In this document: piece after piece, positions 60,459 through 64,000 of the stretch | Layout: each line of letters starts with the position of its first letter | How positions within the stretch are numbered: the stretch's first letter is position 1 | NCBI RefSeq assembly: GCF_001281405.1 | Contig: NZ_CP010401.1 | Coordinates: 706,001 to 770,000 of the forward strand | Direction: 5' to 3' | Source: Bartonella ancashensis | GTDB taxonomy: Bacteria; Pseudomonadota; Alphaproteobacteria; Rhizobiales; Rhizobiaceae | DNA: 64,000 bases | Program-made: the position numbers and the translations under genes | The notes under the pieces: model-generated | Databases searched by the model: none | The model's input: the letters and a program-made list of their open reading frames with translations, nothing else | Told to the model about the DNA's origin: nothing

Positions 60459-62081
60459 ATGAGTGTGAAAAAAAATATGTTTAAGATGAGTTCTTCTTTT
60501 GTATCCTTATTTGTTGCGATGGGGTTATTGTCACAACAAATCTTAGCGAAAACACCTGCAGATACACTTGTGATGGCTTGGAATATTGATGGAATCAATA
60601 CATTTGATCCAGCTCAGCTAAATGATGTTTATAGCAATGAAATTATGATGAACATTTGTGATAGCTTGGTCGATTCTTCTCCAGATGACGCTACTAAAAT
60701 GCTTCCTAGTTTGGCAAAAAATTGGGATATTTCAGGAGATGCTAATACGGTAATTACTTTTCATTTACGTGATGATCTCAAATTCTTTGATGGCCGGCCT
60801 GCTCGTGCTCATGACCTTGTTTGGAGTATGAAGCGAATTGTTAAGTTAAAGATGGCTGGTGCGGCGGCATTTAATGAGTATGGCATCACGGAGCAAACGG
60901 TTGATGATGCTATTCAGAAGATAGATGATACAACTATTGTCATGAAATTTGACAAGCATTATCCGGGAGAACTTATCTTGAGTAGTATTGCTGCTAGTCG
61001 TGCTGCAATGCTTCTTGATCGTGAAACAATCATGAAACACGAAAAAGATGGCGATATGGGAAACAAGTATTTGGCAACTCATGCGGCGTGTGTTGGAGAT
61101 TATGATTTAGCTCGTTGGCTTCCTGGAGAATTAATTTTATTGCGTGCTAATTCCAATTACTGGGGGGAAGCTCCTAAGCTTAAACAAATTTTGATTCGCC
61201 ATGTTCCTGAATCTGAGACACAGCGTTTATTGTTGCAAAAAGGTGATGTAGATGTAGCGCGCAATTTAACACCTGAGGCTTCAGAAAGCCTAAGGAAAGA
61301 AGGGCATGCTGATGTAAAAAAAATATTGCAACCAGCTATGTTTTATTGGGGTTTAAATATGACAAATCCCATTTTTGCTAATGAAAAAGTCCGTTTAGCT
61401 ATGCGCTACCTCATTGATTATGACGGCTTAGGAGAAACTGTCCTTAAAGATGTAGGTATTCCTCGTTCTAGTTTTATTCCAATTGGCACTTTAGCTGCTT
61501 TGGATGAAAAAGAGGGAAATTACTTTGAGCTCAATTTGGAAAAAGCAAAGCAGCTTTTAAATGAAGCAGGTTATCCCGATGGATTTGAGGCAAATTTTCT
61601 TACTGGAAATACTGCATATTCCTTATTAATTGCCCAATCTATTCAGGACAATGCAGCGAAGGTAGGGGTCCGTATTAAGATTGAGCGTATAGGAGGAGCT
61701 CAATTATTTTCAAAAGTTGCATCGCGTTCTTTTGATACGGTTCTTTTAGGATGGAACAGTGAGTCTGTTGATCCTCATGCGATGTCTTCACGGGTTATTT
61801 ATAATCCTGATAATAGATTTGAAGCTAAGAATACGGCGTACCCCAGTTGGCAACATGGATATTTTGATGAAGAAATGAACCGTAAAGTTGAGGACGCCTT
61901 ATTCGAAGGTGATTTAGAGAAAAGGGTGCAGAAGTACGTTGATTTGCAACATGAATTTATGGAAAAAGGGCCATATGTTTTTATTTTTCAGAAATATAAT
62001 ATTGTTGCCACTGCGCCCTCCATTAAAAAGTGGTTCTGGAATGATATGTCACGCATTTATTACAATTTAATTGAAAAATAA
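60459..62081 (+). CDS. dppA: Dipeptide/oligopeptide-type ABC transporter solute-binding protein (copy 1)
   Basis: 540 residues from the ATG at 60459 (GGGGAGTGG upstream; the longer frame to 60411 would spoil the signal peptide). Signal peptide about residues 1-31 (SSFVSLFVAMGLLSQQILAK). SBP family 5 features: LVMAWNIDGINTFDPAQLND, FHLRDDLKFFDGRPARAHDL and RLAMRYLIDYDGL. Captures peptides (possibly haem) in the periplasm. The permease and ATPase genes are not in the window, perhaps further right. A close paralogue follows. Confidence 0.9.
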   Translation: MSVKKNMFKMSSSFVSLFVAMGLLSQQILAKTPADTLVMAWNIDGINTFDPAQLNDVYSNEIMMNICDSLVDSSPDDATKMLPSLAKNWDISGDANTVITFHLRDDLKFFDGRPARAHDLVWSMKRIVKLKMAGAAAFNEYGITEQTVDDAIQKIDDTTIVMKFDKHYPGELILSSIAASRAAMLLDRETIMKHEKDGDMGNKYLATHAACVGDYDLARWLPGELILLRANSNYWGEAPKLKQILIRHVPESETQRLLLQKGDVDVARNLTPEASESLRKEGHADVKKILQPAMFYWGLNMTNPIFANEKVRLAMRYLIDYDGLGETVLKDVGIPRSSFIPIGTLAALDEKEGNYFELNLEKAKQLLNEAGYPDGFEANFLTGNTAYSLLIAQSIQDNAAKVGVRIKIERIGGAQLFSKVASRSFDTVLLGWNSESVDPHAMSSRVIYNPDNRFEAKNTAYPSWQHGYFDEEMNRKVEDALFEGDLEKRVQKYVDLQHEFMEKGPYVFIFQKYNIVATAPSIKKWFWNDMSRIYYNLIEK

Positions 62082-62434
62082 GCATATTTCAGCGGTACCA
62101 AATACTAAAATAAGTTGGCAGTGCGGCTAGTGAAAAGGGGTATTGTGTTGCATTTATATTTCAGGGTGTAAGAGATTGAAGTGAGATCTCTTTTACCTTG
62201 GATAGTACTAGTGTGTGCATGAAATGCTGAATATGTGGTAAGTAGTGCATGAGATGCAGTTATTTTAGTATTATTGTTATTAGTTGATTACTGCAGTAGT
62301 AAATTAAGAATTTAAAATATTATTTACCCTCAATGAGATGTTGATGTTTGTCTTATGATCTTTTAAGGACAGTGGAGAGGGTTTAAAGGAGATTATGGAA
62401 AGATACATAAGGTCGTATGATGGGAGTATAAAAA
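62082..62434. other. Spacer between the two solute-binding protein genes
   Basis: About 350 bases, no gene supported. The second gene has GGGAG 9 bases before its start, and probably its own promoter. Confidence 0.35.
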
Positions 62435-64000
62435 ATGTCTAAGTACCGTTATATTTTATCATGCTTGATGGTTTTTTGTAGTGGGTTATCGTCAACAGCA
62501 CAGGGGGTATCATCTAAAGATACGTTGGTAATGGCATGGAATATTGATGCTATTAGTCATTTCGATCCTGCGCAGTCTGTTGAAGTTGTAACGAGTGAAT
62601 TGTTGAGCAATATGTGTAGTTCATTGGTACAGTATGATCAGTATGATCCTATGAAGATTCGTCCTGCCATGGCTCGATCTTGGGATGTCTCAGATGATGG
62701 AAAGGTGATTACATTTCACCTTCGTGATGATTTAAAATTTTATGATGGAAGGGGTGCAACTGCACAAGATCTTGCCTGGTCTATGCACCGGCTGGTTAAA
62801 CTAGGGGCTGGTTATGCCCAATCTTTGATGGACTATGGGTTTACGAAAAATAATGTTGAGAAGGATATTAGAGCTCTTGATGATAGAACTTTACAAATAA
62901 CGTTTAATAAGTCATATCCCACGTATCTTGTGTTGAGCGCTATTGCGCAATCTTATGCTTCAGCATTACTTGATAGAAAAACACTTGAAGAAAATGCTAT
63001 TGATGGTGATATGGGAAACAAGTATTTGGCGACACGTTCGGCTTGTGTTGGCCCTTATAGGTTAGAGCGTTGGTACCCAGGAGAACGGGTCGTTCTGAAG
63101 GCAACAGAGCATTATTGGGGGAGTGCCCCAAAAATTAAACAAATTGTCGTTGTGCATGTTGCAACGTCTGAGAGCCAAAGACTCCTCCTGGAAAAGGGTG
63201 ATGTTGATGTGGCACGTGATCTTTCATCCGAAGATGTCTTAGGCTTGGAAAAACAGAATGGATTGGTTAAAATTAACCGTGTTTTGCGGCCACAAAGTAT
63301 TTATTTGTCATTGAATAATAAGAAGACAGTTTTTTCTCACGAAAAGGTGCGTTTGGCTCTTCGTTATTTGATAGACTATGATGCTCTTGAAAAAACTATT
63401 TTGAAGGGAATTGCGATTTCCCGTGCAAGTTATATGCCATTAGGGGTAATGGGTGCTTTGAATAAGGAAGAAGGGGTACCATTTACATTAGATTTAAGAA
63501 AAGCAAAAGAGTTGATGAGCGATGCGGGGTATTCTGGTGGATTTAAGGCTGATCTTCTTGTTGGAAGTCTTTCTTACGCATCATATGTTGCTCAGTCTAT
63601 ACAAGAGAATGCAAAAAAAATTGGTATTGAGCTTAAAATTGAAAAGATGGCACAAGCCCAGTTGCTAAGTCGTGTTCGTAGTGGAAATTACGATATGGCA
63701 ATTATGGGGTGGAATGTCGTTGATGTAGATGGGCATGTTGCATCTTTGCGTCACGTCTTTAATCCTGATCCGACATTTACGAAAAAGTATAGCATGTATC
63801 TGGCTTGGCGTTCTGGTTACTATGACGCAAAAGCAAATGAGATGGTAATGAATGCTCTGTTTGAAAAAGATCAAGAAAAACGCCTTAAGCAGTATCGCAA
63901 TCTGCAGCGTCATATGCTCTATCATGGGCCTATGGTCTATCTATGTCAGACATACAACATTGTTGGGACAGGGCCTATGGTAAAAGAATGGGTTTGGAAT
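62435..64000 (+). CDS. dppA: Dipeptide/oligopeptide-type solute-binding protein (copy 2), cut by window end
   Basis: Open from the ATG at 62435 for 522 codons to the last base, so only the last few tens of residues are missing. Signal peptide at 1-26 (ILSCLMVFCSGLSSTAQG). Aligns with copy 1 throughout: LVMAWNIDAISHFDPAQSVE, FHLRDDLKFYDGRGATAQDL, RLALRYLIDYDALEKTILKG. Divergence is substantial, so it is an old tandem duplication that may have different ligand preference. Confidence 0.9.
   Translation, partial: MSKYRYILSCLMVFCSGLSSTAQGVSSKDTLVMAWNIDAISHFDPAQSVEVVTSELLSNMCSSLVQYDQYDPMKIRPAMARSWDVSDDGKVITFHLRDDLKFYDGRGATAQDLAWSMHRLVKLGAGYAQSLMDYGFTKNNVEKDIRALDDRTLQITFNKSYPTYLVLSAIAQSYASALLDRKTLEENAIDGDMGNKYLATRSACVGPYRLERWYPGERVVLKATEHYWGSAPKIKQIVVVHVATSESQRLLLEKGDVDVARDLSSEDVLGLEKQNGLVKINRVLRPQSIYLSLNNKKTVFSHEKVRLALRYLIDYDALEKTILKGIAISRASYMPLGVMGALNKEEGVPFTLDLRKAKELMSDAGYSGGFKADLLVGSLSYASYVAQSIQENAKKIGIELKIEKMAQAQLLSRVRSGNYDMAIMGWNVVDVDGHVASLRHVFNPDPTFTKKYSMYLAWRSGYYDAKANEMVMNALFEKDQEKRLKQYRNLQRHMLYHGPMVYLCQTYNIVGTGPMVKEWVWN

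Overview
The window looks like the chromosome of a flagellated Bartonella (Alphaproteobacteria, Hyphomicrobiales). It is AT-rich and has long spacers. The housekeeping blocks are in rhizobial order: pmbA-cysQ-DUF4170-DUF374-kdtA-lpxK, and rpmH-rnpA-yidC-engB. The flagellin begins MASSILTNRSAMTALQTLR and resembles that of the B. bacilliformis group. A secreted DUF1561/PF07598 protein, a family best known from pathogenic Leptospira and a few Bartonella, also fits that lineage. The species call is an inference.

Layout. 1-5.2 kb: 3' part of pmbA, a cysQ-like phosphatase and lipid A/Kdo genes. 5.2-8.8 kb: DUF2093 gene and mutL (minus), then a double-domain dCTP deaminase. 9.67 kb: tRNA-Thr(CGU). 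10.4-15.9 kb: two paralogous AroP/PheP-type amino-acid permeases interleaved with a split biotin ECF transporter (bioM, permease, bioN, bioY). 16.6-18.5 kb: the DUF1561 toxin-like gene. 19.0-40.5 kb: an integrated phage-like element. 40.6-46.5 kb: gpmA, dapB, GST, engB, yidC, rnpA, rpmH (all minus). 47-51.5 kb: mrp, pyrF, rsmI, yraN, proC-like. 51.7 kb: flagellin with a strong terminator. 53-56.5 kb: ETF-QO, etfA, etfB. 56.7-60.2 kb: a broken small gene, a DUF6460 membrane protein, xseA, tag. 60.4 kb to the end: two tandem dipeptide-type solute-binding proteins, the second cut by the window edge.

The element lies between a tRNA-Leu(CAG) 3' end (40519-40529) and an 11-bp copy of it (19007-19017). 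It has an integrase, ERF and a broken YqaJ nuclease, SSB, several XRE/Cro/S24 regulators, three antirepressors, and a lysis cassette (GH24 endolysin, overlapping spanin-like pair, small membrane protein). I found no terminase, portal, capsid or tail gene. The rest is toxin-antitoxin modules (two VapBC, MazEF, HicAB, orphan PemK, decayed RelBE, HicB and DUF3018 remnants), a TrbI scrap and many short repeats. It is best read as a decayed prophage or phage-plasmid remnant that accumulates toxin-antitoxin systems.

The most interesting signals are all in or next to this element. (1) A 79-nt structured leader occurs twice upstream of tandem rha antirepressors; its helices covary between copies, like the phage C4 antisense RNA. 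(2) Palindrome-centred fragments of antirepressor variable segments are scattered in spacers. (3) A_AAA_AAG slippery heptamers sit in the correct phase in both a vapB antitoxin and a DUF1376 replication gene. (4) The DUF1561 secreted protein lies just outside the left boundary.
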